Shown here: piece after piece, positions 1 through 10,775 of the stretch
How the letters are laid out: every line of letters starts with the position of its first letter
Numbering within the stretch: the first letter of the stretch is position 1
Assembly: GCA_000469685.2 (NCBI GenBank)
Contig: LS997565.1
Span: 38,307,519 to 38,371,518 of the forward strand
DNA length: 64,000 bases
Origin: Haemonchus contortus
Taxonomy: Eukaryota > Nematoda > Chromadorea > Rhabditida > Trichostrongylidae
Direction of reading: 5' to 3'
The notes under the pieces: generated by a model
Told to the model about the DNA's origin: nothing
Seen by the model: the letters and a program-made list of their open reading frames with translations, nothing else
Databases searched by the model: none
Translations under genes and position numbers: made by a program

Positions 1-470
1 AAGCAACACCGAGGGATTGGCTGTGTATTTGAAACGCCTTCATGTACCGAAACATAAGTGCGCAAGTGTATAACAGAATTAAAATGTTTCAATTGTTTTG
101 TAAAAGTCCAGTAATTGTAGATCCAGCAGAAAAGAAAAGATGTTCACATAGAGCTTCATTTTACCAGCCTCAGTGTTTGACATGTAGTGCTTGCTATATT
201 GGAGAAACTGGGAGATAATCATGCGTTCGTGTAGAAGAAAATTCATTCAGTATATCAAACAGTAGCTGCACCGAATGACAACTGTCGAAGAGATTTTCAT
301 TCTGGTTGTGACTTTCACATTGAACGCACAACTCTGGCGTACGAAACAGTTGGCATGGGAAAAAATTGAGAAAGGTCAGAGCATGGTTGACAAGAATGGG
401 TGCATCAAATTAACTAGTGCCTCACACAGCTTTGATGATGCAAACTGGTGTGTCTTGCGTCGTAACTTTT
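1..470 (+). mobile_element. Penelope-like retroelement remnant (GIY-YIG end)
   Basis: Decayed 3' end of a Penelope-like retroelement lying in what is probably intron 2 of chemoreceptor copy A. Around 190-215 the plus strand reads CYIGETGR, the YIG part of a GIY-YIG endonuclease, followed at once by an in-frame stop, so it is dead. The flanking text aligns with the better preserved copy at 27.4-28.25 kb (same order of blocks, for example the cttcatgtaccgaaacataag block at about 40-60). The upstream reverse transcriptase would lie off the left edge. Family call rests on remembered motif patterns, not a search. Confidence 0.6.
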
Positions 471-485
471 ATTAATCATACGAAT

Positions 486-866
486 GGCTGCTTTCATAGT
501 CCGCAGGCGTGCTGGCGCGCTGGCGTGCTGGTGTGCTGGCGCGCTGGCGTGCTGGTGTGCTGGCGTGCTGGCGGGCCGGCGTGTCGAGGCAGTACTAGGG
601 ACAAAGAGGGAGGCAGACGGTCAGTCACCCCCTTCGAAGGGCTGAAAACAAAAAAGATCAAGATCAAAAACCAAACAACCAGGGGCTTGTGCAAATGGTT
701 TTTGATCTTGTCTCTCCTTGTTCACAGCCCTTAGAAGGGACTGACCGACCGTCTGCCTCCCTCCTCCCCCTAGCACTGCCTCGGCACGCTAGCACGCCGG
801 CACGCCGGCACGCCAGCACGCCAGCACGCCAGCACACCAGCACGCCTGCGGACTATGAAAGCAGCC
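486..866. mobile_element. Foldback element FB1 with 8-bp satellite arms
   Basis: Non-coding 381-bp palindromic element. It begins GGCTGCTTTCATAGTCCGC and ends with the exact reverse complement, and is flanked by the 3-bp direct repeat AAT (483-485 and 867-869). Inside each end is a tandem array of an 8-bp unit close to GCGTGCTG, about ten units on the left and eight on the right, then a conserved inner block (GAGGCAGTRCTAGGG ... GAGGGAGGCAGAC) and an inverted subterminal segment around the centre. No transposase is present. Long Cys/Trp/Arg or His/Ala/Arg reading frames here are products of the repeat. Confidence 0.85.
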
Positions 867-1090
867 AATGAGCTGAAAATGGTTAAGGGCTAGCCTGCAT
901 CAAGCGAGGCAAGTAACACTGAAGCTTCGAAAAGTTTCCAGGCTATCAATAACGACGAGATTGTCGAAACGTCAGGCACAATAATGTGCTGTCCAGCAAG
1001 GAAGCATCAAGTACTCATAGAACAAATACCCATATTTCAAAAAATGCGAAAGTTCAGAGATAGATTTAGAAGTTCCGGATTTCCTGCAAA
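867..1090 (+). other. Penelope-like downstream block
   Basis: Non-coding sequence matching the block that follows the retroelement remnant at about 28170-28290 (ctgcatcaagcgaggcaagtaacac against ctgcgtcaagcaagacaggtaacac). It contains a CGAAACGTCAG box like the one near 38759-38769. I see no gene. Confidence 0.4.
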
Positions 1091-1181
1091 TAAGCATTTT
1101 TTTGATTGTAAGCAAGCACATACGTACACATAAAAAGAGCAAAGCAAAAACTTCTTGATAGAATATAAACCCTTCTTACAG

Positions 1182-3139
1182 ATCTGGACTGGAAAACATG
1201 TTTCGGCAGCCATAATTATTCAATACTTCATATCCGTTGGCGTTTTTGCTCATGCTATTAGAGCACATGTGGAATATATCCCTGGCGACAATGGGACAGA
1301 TATAATCAAGGGTATACAAGAAAGAGAGATCAATTTAGTGAGTTTGTTGAAATTGTTAAAATGTTTCTGACAACAACCAGAGCCCATGCAGTAATAAGCT
1401 GCACTTAATGAAGGTGCTGCAGAATTTGCGTCAAAAACAGCAAGAGAATCATCATGAATTTCTCGTGTTCTCACATAGTCTTTGACCTTAGTGCAACTCT
1501 GAAAAGCCTATGTAAGCTCTTTCTGGTAATTCAATTATTCTCATCTCAAAAAATAATTACAGTTCATAACACTCACTGTGAGCAATGGAAACAAGCGAAA
1601 AGGTTGTGGTGAAGCCCTGTACACTCAGAGCGCTCTCAGCAGAATAGTCCGAAATGTAGGTGCACTGTACAAAGAAATCGGGCACAAAAAGATAGTCGCT
1701 TGAGAGGAGTCAGAGCTTCGTTTGCTTGACTTGACCAGTTTGTTACTGACTTGTTCTGGTCAAATGCGGCTAAGGCGTACAAAATCGGATTCTGCTACTA
1801 CTCAAAGCGTCTCTAGACTCCAACCGAACGCCCTGGTGCTTGGTCGAACCAATTCATCTGAACCGCCCGGCTTGAAACTTGAAAAGGCGGAATTGACCAG
1901 GTTCACAGAGACAATACAATACAATACAATATTTCTGCATCAATGAGTTAAATACTTTAAAACCCAGACGGAATTTTTCCGCAGCATGTTTTATCTGCAG
2001 GATTGACATCGAGATTCGAGCTCTGGAATCAGTGTATCTGGGGCTGAATATATCTAACAAGCATGCATTGTAAATTGGTCGTTTATAAATATTTATGAAA
2101 AGCTAGAGCTGGTATCGATAAGAAAAAATCCGATAGGATGCCTTTCAGATTATCAGACTAACATATGTTGTAACTTGCATAATTTACGTTACTACAAGTC
2201 TTGGATTGAATATAAGATTACTTATCGAATGGAAGCGATTAACAAAAAGGGATGGTGTTCTGGAACGTGGCCATCACGACAAGGTAAAAATTTTGTCGTC
2301 AGTCAAGTTTTGTAATTATAAACCAGATGGTCGGACAGGGCTCACTTGAAGAATTTGCCTTTAAAGAGGTTTTTAGAGCCTTGTAAAGCAGCTACCAAAT
2401 TTAGGGACTTCTGATCTACGCACTACTAGTGTTTAGTGGTTCGATGTTGGTGTGCATGCAACAATTCGTGCAATTTATATCTGTAATTACGGACAATATC
2501 TCATTGCACTTATGGGCGTCATCACACGTTAGTTTTCTTCAAAATCACAGTAATATTTATTTATATTATGATAAGCAATGCTGCTAAACTTCACCGATGA
2601 TCTTTTTTTATTCAAAAAAATTCAATTGTGGCACTACTTCCTATTAGTGTCCAGCAACGGGCAGGTTGGAAAAAAGCCTCATGCTTCTTTGGGGCAACAA
2701 AATATCGGCTTCGCACGCACAGTCACGTGTGTGGATCTCGGCTCAACATCCGCCTAGGCCAACCAAGCCTTTTATCCCTCCGTGGTTTACTGATTAGTAC
2801 CAAACTCTTCTGGGAAGGTGAAAGCACAGGCCTGTACATCGGCTCGACAGAAACTTCGGATTAAGCAAAAAAATCGTTATACGCAAAAAACGATAGTGTG
2901 AGCGAGAGTTTCATACGAAAGAAGAAAAACGACCGCATTGACTTGTTCTTAAACAATTTCAGTACAGCGTGTTCAACGGCATTATGGTTAGCATTCCTCC
3001 TTGTTCTCTGATGATGCTTTCATCGGACTTCCGTCACGAAATTTTCAGCTTATTTGGTTGTTCGAGACATCAACGTTGTATACCTTTGTTCGTTGCACAA
3101 CGCATCGTTAGAAGACCGATAGCTGATAGGTTCTCATAA
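1182..3139 (+). CDS. Srv-like 7TM chemoreceptor, copy A (exons 3-6)
   Basis: 3' part of a nematode chemoreceptor, a seven-pass membrane protein of sensory neurons. Exons 1182-1337 (TM4, starts IWTGKH), 2149-2283 (TM5, contains LLIEWKRL), 2405-2527 (TM6) and 2963-3139 (TM7, LSSDFRHEI, stop TAA) give 196 codons in frame with GT-AG introns. They match exons 3-6 of the complete copies C and D in length and phase. Exons 1-2 are not in the window. Because the equivalent retroelement in copy E lies in intron 2, they probably sit beyond the left edge rather than being lost. An AATAAA signal follows at 3185. Srv/Srg assignment is by recalled family pattern; the particular family is less certain than the 7TM call. 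Confidence 0.7.
2690..2862 (+). mobile_element. tRNA-derived SINE, diverged, in intron 5 of copy A
   Basis: Matches the middle of the SINE seen at 16196-16490: the blocks ccgcctaggccaaccaagcc, atccctccg, ctgtacatcggct are in order. Head and 3' end are missing or worn. Confidence 0.6.
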
Positions 3140-3184
3140 ACCATTCGCTGCATGCTTATGTATCTAATATGATGTTGTTACGTG

Positions 3185-3190
3185 AATAAA
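3185..3190 (+). terminator. AATAAA poly(A) signal of copy A
   Basis: Canonical AATAAA 46 bp past the copy A stop codon. The duplicated copy E has lost this hexamer in the aligned position. Confidence 0.5.
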
Positions 3191-5930
3191 GTATAAGAAT
3201 TAGTAGTTGTTTTATATGAATTGCCTTCAGCTTCTGGTTAAATACTCAATGGCCTCCGTGAAATCGCTATTTCGAAGTCAGTTCTTCCACAGCCATGGGC
3301 CCCGGACTGAGGCTCTGATGCTGTGTTCACCCGATGCAAGTTGAAGTTTTGCTCTTAACATGTCGCCGCTCGGTTTGATACTCAGAAGGCTTCCAGTTCC
3401 CAAATCCTCAGAGTAAGAAACTCTCATGTTAGTGTCAGAATTTGGGTATAGGGCAGGGTGGCATAAATAAATCAAAGGACACAGGAAAGAACGAACAAAC
3501 ACAGTTCCAAAACTAAAGTACATAAAAAAGCCAAATAAATTAGGACACGCTTCAATAAAATGAACATTCCAGTCTAGCCAGGCATCAGCCAAACAGGAAG
3601 ACTATTTCAAAGCTTGAGTGTCCAAAGAGAGAAATATTATATCATGATTACGGGCTCTTAAAAAACCGATGTTGCAGTATGTTTCACTTCTTCTTTGTTG
3701 ATGATAGGATTAACAAACTTCACAACCTCTATGGATAATCGCGTGCATTATGAAGCTATAGTCTTCTTTTTGAGTGGGAGTGTGCATGATCGTTCAATGC
3801 AGCCTCTGATGAACATCTTCTATCCATTGCGATATCATTTGCCAGTTTTGGTGAGATAAAAGTAGAAAGAGGTCTTAGAAGTTCGTGTTCAGAAATTCAG
3901 GATAACATTCTGATACACTGAACTACTCTTCGAAAAGTAGGAAAGTTCTGGAGTTGCAAACTCCTATGTATAGAATGCAGAAACCCGTCGCATTATTCAT
4001 GAAAAACTTCACCAATAACTGTCTCGCTCGCATAACAAATATACTAGCATTGCTCTAGTGATTCTTTCCCCATCTGGCTAGGCTCCAGGCTTAGGCTTTT
4101 TATCTAGGCTCCAGACAGAATTCTATGCAAAGGGAACTGGTAATTCCGGTTTCTCGATCTTTTCTAGCTTTTTTCAGCGTTATATGTGAGACTGAAAGTA
4201 ACTTTCGAGCTACGATCGTTATAATTGATCAAGGCAAATGCAATGAGAATCTGTTCGTGCTTCGTCAGTGAAAAAAACAGAGATGCCGTCGCTCGAAATT
4301 TCGAACCTTAGGTGGACCGTTGTCACAATGGCTTTTGTGACGTTGTAAGGAAAGCGGGAAATCGAGATAAAGATAGAGATTAATATCACGAAATATCCGT
4401 GCGCGGGAAGAGCTGTCTATGAAGGGCTTGGATCTTATCCGGTGATTCAGTCTCGCCTGGAGTCGGTCACGGATTACCCTAGAAGAGGGGATTTTTCAGA
4501 CGAGCGCTTTAGCCTCATCCCAAGAAGAAGGGGAGCATGTTTTGATGCTTTTGTGCCCTTAAAGGTTGGGCCAGTACTCTTTCATCTTGTGAGAGTTCAT
4601 TTAGTGCCATTGTATCTTGATCTTCGTACCGTACACTATTGTATTGTATACTATACGAATTGTATACTGTCACTTACCTCTTAGTGAAGATCTCTTGCCT
4701 TATTGCTGTATTGTGTGCCTTAAAGAGAAAGCTGTTATTTTACTGCCCTGTTCGAGTCAAGCAAGGTAATCACCAAACTACCGCCAAACATCCTTCAGAC
4801 AGAGGAAGTTGACCGATATCTCAAGACGTCAAACGAACACCGGAACAAGCCAACCCAAATTTTTCATGACCGTTCGAACAAACTGGATGACCCATGCTCT
4901 ACAATTCTCACAAAGAAAAATAATTGGACTTCAACGGCTGAAGCATCAACCATGGATAAGTAATGAGGCAATTCTGGTCATTCATCAACACTATTGTTTC
5001 GCGATATAATTCGAGCTCCTGGTAAAATAAAAACTTTCAAAAATTCTGACAATTCTGACACTCACGAGATTCCAACCTATCATATAATATCCTGATTGCC
5101 CTTTATATTTTAGAACAAAATTAGAAATTTCACAAAGAGCTTGCCATCCCTTGAAGTCCATGACCAGGTGTTCCTCTTTTACGCACCATCTGATGCTGAG
5201 AATTTCTACTAAAGTGTTCGAAAAGCTTGCCTACTATAGTAGGTGTTCTATTAGCATGAATTAGGGGTCTACGATTAGTGCGGTTGCTTCATGGTGCTCA
5301 CTTGGGATTAATTAGTCCATTCTATCCAACAGAACCTCATTTTTTCCAGAAAAAATGGTATGTAACTGAAGCAAACTATACAGAAGGCCCCCTTGTACTA
5401 TGCTACATCTTTGTACTGCTTGTTATGATGTTAATGATGTTATCGTAATACAGGATGTTTCTTTTTCATAATGGCTGGTTATCATTTTTATCACTTGTTT
5501 TCGTTCACTATGTTTGTTACTAAGCAGCCGAATATGGTAACTGTATTATTTTGTGTGATCGAAAACAACGAACTTCCACGAAAACCTATTAATTCTGCAT
5601 CCATTCATTTTCTTGTCCTCTTCTGGCTTTGAACGCTACCGTTTTTCTAAAGCTTTGAGTTGTTTTGACAAGATTCTCCTTCGAGTACGGTCAGTTTTGT
5701 CGTCTCAGAGGAAGGACCACAAAGGTTGCTGAAAGAAAAGTTGCATAAATCAGTGGTGGTTGGATAGTTAAGCGCGAAATTTCATATCAGTAGGCCCAAA
5801 TACACGAAAATGACTTGGATCCAATAGTACTGGATATACTCTGGGAAGAAATCTACTGCGTAGTTCTCGATCTTAATTTTTTTGACTGATAAACTAAAAC
5901 TCACCTGATTTTTTCTCCATATTAAGGATT
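3191..5930. other. Intergenic spacer, no gene seen
   Basis: AT-rich spacer between copies A and B. Only short, overlapping frames occur, without domain-like sequence. The part from about 3640 on is paralogous to 12290-14220 and the part before 3600 to 31010-31460. Confidence 0.6.
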
Positions 5931-6060
5931 ATAATAGAGTTTCATACTACTATAAAAGGTTTGATGACCTTATTGTACTTATTCGTTGTCTTATGATTAT
6001 TCAATCGGAAGGAGGTGTATCAAAGAATACGTTCTATGCTACGTTTTTTGGATACTAATT
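3640..6060. repeat. Segmental duplication, partner at 12290-14220
   Basis: Collinear blocks include gtgcatgatcgtt near 3780 and its match near 12380, the caacactattgtttcgcg block near 4985 and the caacaccattgtatcacg block near 13175, and an exon-1 remnant at the end of each (5945 and 14115). This marks repeated duplication of a receptor plus spacer unit. Confidence 0.7.
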
Positions 6061-6300
6061 GAATGAAAACGACTATTGAAAATAGATGATTTTTCGAAAC
6101 ATCGCCCCCATGATAAGGTGAGAAGCCCATTTTGCAGCCACAAGCTTTGAGTCCGAGTATCATTAGGGTGCCGGCAAAGACGGAAATCTAGCCAAAATAG
6201 ACATATTTCCATTGTCGCGAAAGCCATCGCCGTCCATGCAGATATGGATGGGTAGAATTTTTCGTGCGTCAATGCAGGTTCGTTCCTTTTTGCTGAGTAC
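5940..6300 (+). pseudogene. Srv-like chemoreceptor fragment, copy B (chimeric)
   Basis: A decayed exon 1 (LLYLFVVL, then after a one-base shift MIIQSE ... NTFYATF) runs at about 6050 directly into exon 4 sequence (gatactaattgaatgaaaacgactattg, compare gatacttatcgaatggaaacgactattg in copy C), with stop codons (TAA, TGA) and then intron 4 and a bit of exon 5 end. Exons 2, 3, the start of exon 4 and most of exon 5 are missing. It is not translatable. The closest relative is copy C, whose exon 4 and intron 4 it follows base for base over long runs. Confidence 0.75.
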
Positions 6301-6829
6301 CGACAAGGTCAATTCAAAAGGAAATCGTGCAGAGGAAGGCTTCTTGGTAGAGACACAGGACACTGTTGTTATACTTAAGAAAAGACCAAGCAGCTTACGT
6401 CAAAAATAGAGCCTAGTCAGCTGCTAAAATCGGCCCCTTCGATTCGACTATAGCCGTTGATTGATTTAGAGAGATTCAAAAGGAGATCAGCAGCAGGTGG
6501 TAGAAGAGACCCTCTCGCTCACAATCTCGGCGCTTGGGCATAGTGGAAGCTCCGTTGTTGCCGTAGATCGCTTCCCCGTCTCTCGATCGGTGTCAAGTTG
6601 GACGAGTGTCGAGACAAAACAGATTGCTATTATTCGTTTTAGGACCCACGCACAATCAGCTAATCGCCGAGTGATGAGGCGATGTTTTTCTCCCATTCTT
6701 TTTTCCCATGTTTTTCTTTTTGCTGCCGCAATCCCTTATTTAATTTCCTACTTCTAGAGGCTGAAAAAGGTGGGCTACTTTTGCTGTCACTAAGGTTTTT
6801 TGTTTATTAATATTTATAAATGAATGAAT

Positions 6830-7098
6830 TTTGGCTTACCATTGTGTGTTATTCGCACCAGCACCCACAAGCGCGCAGTGAAACACACTGTTTAGCTCGT
6901 CCGAACGCCCCACTCTTCTTCATTTTCTGGTTTTTTTCTCGTCCAGCTCCCCTTCTTAACGGTTTTTCAAAGCCTTTTTGCACTTTGGTAACACCGATGC
7001 ACGCAGTTCCTTCACCTCAGTCGTACTAGTTTCGATCTTGTCTTCCATGTTTCATCATAATCTGGATTACCCAAATTAATCGTGAACGTTGCCTTTAA
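6830..7098 (-). mobile_element. TTAA-ended element, 5'-truncated copy
   Basis: In reverse complement this starts TTAAAGGCAACGTTCACG and continues like the repeat at 20815-21284 (shared text agctggacgag, gaagagtggggcgt, ggacgagcta). Only one terminal repeat is visible here. Confidence 0.55.
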
Positions 7099-7129
7099 TC
7101 ATCTATGAAAACAATTTTGCTTCTCAGTC

Positions 7130-7950
7130 AATAACTTTTCATGTCTAGCACTTTTGTTGGTACATACCACTCTCGAAACATTTTTCTTACCTCGCTAGCC
7201 CTGTTACATCCGTCGTAAGCAATTGATTTTGCACCTCCGATGTCAATTATAATAAACTGAAGTCTCGGACCATCTGCGATATTTTGCTGCAATGTATGCT
7301 AGATCCATTATCCCTCCACTGTAGGCGTGTGGCTATAAACTATTACTAAAACTGTGAATCCATTGGATTCACAGCTTTTTGTAAAGATTCTACTGTCACA
7401 TTGAATTGAATGCTTATGCTATAATCACGTAGTTTTACCCTAAAGTTTCGTCATACACTTGTGGCCGTGTAATGAACTCCTCACCCCTCTCGCGGTAATA
7501 TGTCTCGCATGTTCACTGTTCAACACAAGACGCAGAAGCTTCTCAAACATGCTTCAGCGAGGCTCACTCCCTCCAACGAAAGCATCAAGAAGCTTTCCTT
7601 GATGTTTACTGCGTTCAACTTCTGTTGCTATACTCTGCTTAGTTATTTTCTTCTCTCCGCTACAGTGAAATAAACCATATTAGTAAGTATAATGAGAATC
7701 GGAAGGATACTATCAAATGGAACCAACATTTCTGTAATTCTTGGAACGAGGATTAGGCGTTCAGCAAGCCTGGAAAGCCGTATACAGTACTTCCTGCTGC
7801 TACTCCAATCTTCCGACAAACAATCCCATACACAATATGTTGATACAAAATGGAGCACCTCAAGAATAACATGCAATATTACGTCAAAATATCTGTCGAA
7901 TCGTACGAAACATTCTTTCCTCGCAGAAAAATAGTCGTCGCCATCTAAAT
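7130..7950. repeat. Segmental duplication, partner at 10870-12180
   Basis: Collinear with 10870-12180: ctcgctagccct, ctttttgtaaag, tactatcaaatgg and tacttcctgctgct blocks recur in the same order. This is the 3' flank of copies B and C. Confidence 0.7.
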
Positions 7951-8084
7951 CCTATATATCCACCTACTAACAATTTCCATGAGTTCTTCAATTCATACAA
8001 GGAGCTTGGAGCAATGATCAGAGGCTATCGGTCTTGGAAACTTTCTAGTGGCACGTATATCTCAACTTCAGACACGGCCCAAAT

Positions 8085-8260
8085 CTTATATTCACCTGTA
8101 TCATCTGTCGTCCCGTTGATCATCGGTTCCCTAGAGCGCGCGCCAATAACTTCTTTATTCGTCCCTGTTGCGAGCCAGAGCAGTTCAGAGAGTGCACTCC
8201 CTTGATGGACATGGAGCACAACATTCCTTTCGTCCAGACCTGTAGTGAAGAATTCTAACT
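8085..8260. repeat. Interspersed repeat R2
   Basis: A block with gttgatcatcggttccctagagcgcgcgcc also occurs at 16080-16195 and 34668-34840. It is absent from the otherwise matching upstream region of copy F, so it inserted upstream of copy C. No coding capacity is seen. Confidence 0.55.
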
Positions 8261-8308
8261 ACGCATCTTGGTGTGCTTGACATATTGATGGATCATTCAA
8301 ATCTTATA

Positions 8309-8322
8309 TTAATCTCAGGAAA
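8309..8322 (+). promoter_or_regulatory. Candidate splice-leader or 5'UTR acceptor, copy C
   Basis: ttaatctcag ends 4 bases before the ATG. A matching acceptor-like AG sits 4 bases before the ATG of copies F (ctag, 32995-32998) and D (tgcag, 15741-15745). This fits nematode trans-splicing or a 5'UTR intron and supports the chosen starts. Confidence 0.4.
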
Positions 8323-10775
8323 ATGGTGCACAACATGGCGCAAACAGTAATTGAAGGTCTTCTTGCCCTGTGCTATTTATATATCTTATTTGTTGTTATC
8401 AGCTCCAGAGCAAAAACGTTCAAAAACGCGTTTTATACAATCCTTGTGGCAACAGGCGGGTCATCAAAATATTTCTTGTTCTCATTAGATAATACTCAAG
8501 TACATCGAGCACATCAATGGAAAGAGAGGCTTGACAATTTGAGTCTACTTCCATCGTTAGGCCGGAAACATGGAACAAAGGATGTCTCTTTTTAGGCATC
8601 ACCGACGTAGCATCTCTCTTCACGTGTGATTTTCTTCGACTAAACCGTGAACTTAGCTTGGGAGAGGAATATCGAATTGTCCTACTTTGCTGCTTTATAT
8701 TCAGTGGCGCAGCATTTATTGCACATTTATTAGGAAATATGCTTATCGCGATCAATCGATATACGGCGCTTTGCCTCCTCAATAAATACGATTCGGTCAG
8801 CCATATTCCTCTGAATATCATTTTTAAGGACCTCAATAAATTCAATGAAGCCAGACGTTAGGTTTGCCGAAAGTAGCAAATATGTGCTCAATTGAATATT
8901 TTGTGCAGCCCATCCTTCACCGAAAAGACGGAACCATTTCGCTTGTCCTGCCCGTATGATGTTAACAGGAAGTCTCTTAAACTGGAATTCTACTCGATTT
9001 GGATTCTTGATCGCCTGAGCAGAAAAGGCAACTTTGATGGTGGGGAATAGGGCAACTCTTATTTTTGATAGGAACGAAAGACATTGGTTGTGGTAGTCTA
9101 TAATTTGATTCACACAACAATTTCACTATTAACTTGCTTGGTTATTAAGATCATTGATCGAGGTTGGGCTGCTTTTGGAAATAGATATATGTAATGATTG
9201 GAACGAGCATAAATGTTGTCTTTCAGATCTGGACTAAAAAGAATGTATGGGTAGTCATTCAGTACGTTGTGTCCTTCAGCGCTTTCGCTCATGCAATTGG
9301 AACAGAATTGATATACGTTCATAACAGTGATGGCTCGGTTGTATTTAAAGGTTTCGAGAAACGCATTGATATGGTAAGCGTGCTACAGTATCCAGATAGA
9401 CAGCTGTATGACTGAAGCGTACGTACACAGAACTCAGCGTACGTATCACACACGCACCGATGCGCACACATGTTGATAGATTTTTCGAGAAAAAGACACC
9501 GTTGAAGAGAGGTACACCAGATATCTTGATGTTTCAATCGGGTACCTCATTTTCACTTGAGCTGAAGCTTAAAAGTGAGAAAAACCTCTTTCTCTGTTTC
9601 ATTGCCTACTCTACATATTTTTTCTTGCAAAATCAGTCGAATGGATAAAAGCCATGGAATCTCTAGGCGTTGGCTCTGTTTCGCGAAAAATGCGATAGTG
9701 ACGACATTAGCCTTTATGTTTTGTGAACACTACCGATCCGATACCGTCTTCTCAGTGTCAACCGATCTAGTCTTTATAAAAGAGACATCACATTGAAAAT
9801 CCCAATTTGATCGAAGATACGCGAAATATCACGGAAAAATTAAAAATTCTTGTAAACCTAACAGGTCGCCTCACCTAGCTGACCCAGTACTAATGGTGAG
9901 TAGAAAAGGTTGTCAAACCTGAACTGGTGAATAATGCAATAATATTTACTCATTTCTTTGCTTATTTATTTACACCATGTACACACTATAAAGATCAGTT
10001 TCGCAGATCATCAGAAGTACCTACTTTATAGCTTGCATGATGTACGCTACGCTAGGTATTTGTATCAATACGAGGATACTTATCGAATGGAAACGACTAT
10101 TGAAAATGGATGGCTTTTTGACGCATCGCCACCACGATAAGGTGAGAAGACTATCGTTGCAAGCCACTATCATACTTGAGCCCGCAGTATCATTGGGATT
10201 TTGGCAAAGACGGGGAGTTCCAGTCAAAGTAGTCATATTTCCATTGTCGCTGACATATTCAACCTCAGGGTCTACTAGTATATGCAGTCGTCGTATTTAT
10301 CGGTTCACTGTTGATGTGCGCACAACAACTCACAAAAGCCATTGCTGTTTATGCTGACATGGACGGATTGAGTCTGTGGGCGTCAATGCAAGTTCGTTCA
10401 TTTCTCATGCATTTCACCTCAAATTTATCGAGAGCTGGGCCTTTGGGAAAAGACCGAACATATTATGTAAAAGAAAATGACACCTGGTCGACGCTGTTGG
10501 TAATCAGCCCCTTCAGAGTGAGCTGCAGCCACTGTTTATCATTCCCCTTACTAGGCTTCAAAGCATACTTTTTTATGTAAAAGTTCTATGAATTATTTCA
10601 GTATTTCTGGATCAACGACGTTATGGTGAGCGTACCGCTGTTTTCTCTGGTGTTGCTCTCTTCGGACCTCCGTCAAGAAATCTACATTTCCTTCCGACCG
10701 GACAAAAATCGACGTTCTGTGACAATCTCTGTTACACCTCGAAGCATTAAGAAAACCGTTGATAAAACAACTTGA
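8323..10775 (+). CDS. Srv-like 7TM chemoreceptor, copy C (complete)
   Basis: Predicted seven-pass chemosensory receptor of 303 aa. Exons: 8323-8455, 8596-8795, 9227-9373, 10007-10141, 10269-10391, 10602-10775; all junctions keep frame. Membrane spans lie at about residues 8-30, 36-58, 78-100, 119-137, 166-182, 207-225 and 247-268. Landmarks are FKNAFY after TM1, GITDVASLF opening TM2, AINRYTALCLLNKYD after TM3, LIEWKRL after TM5 and LLSSDLRQEI after TM7. The 45-codon first exon is the same length as in copies D and E, which supports the ATG. Oddities: intron 1 starts GC (cag|gcgggt) where copy F has gtgagt, and intron 2 starts with the weak gtcagc. If the GC donor fails, the gene is dead. The ligand is unknown. 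Confidence 0.75.

Larger units (their letters stand above)
1..3600. repeat. Segmental duplication, partner at 27370-31460
   Basis: This segment and 27370-31460 share, in the same order and strand, a Penelope-like remnant, chemoreceptor exons 3-6 and about 450 bp of 3' flank (for example the aattaggacacgcttcaata block near 3540 matching one near 31400). Spacer DNA aligns as well as exons, so whole segments were copied rather than cDNA. The foldback element at 486-866 has no counterpart in the partner and so entered later or was lost there. Confidence 0.75.
6301..8080. other. Intergenic spacer, no gene seen
   Basis: No supported gene. Contains a TTAA-ended element remnant (6830-7098) and a spacer block (7130-7950) paralogous to 10870-12180. 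The 86-codon frame at 6497-6757 overlaps an antisense frame of similar length and has no recognisable domain. Confidence 0.55.

Noticed and set aside
417..871. Frames rich in CWRAGV, ARQHTS and similar repeats, as small repetitive proteins
   Set aside because: They are translations of the 8-bp satellite arms of FB1, appear on both strands and have no codon or splice support.
950..985. Hammerhead ribozyme in the Penelope-like end (CGACGAGATTGTCGAAACGTC, and a similar box near 38750-38770)
   Set aside because: The CUGANGA core has two mismatches at one site and one at the other, and there is no room for a stem III loop between GAAAC and GUC. At best a relic.
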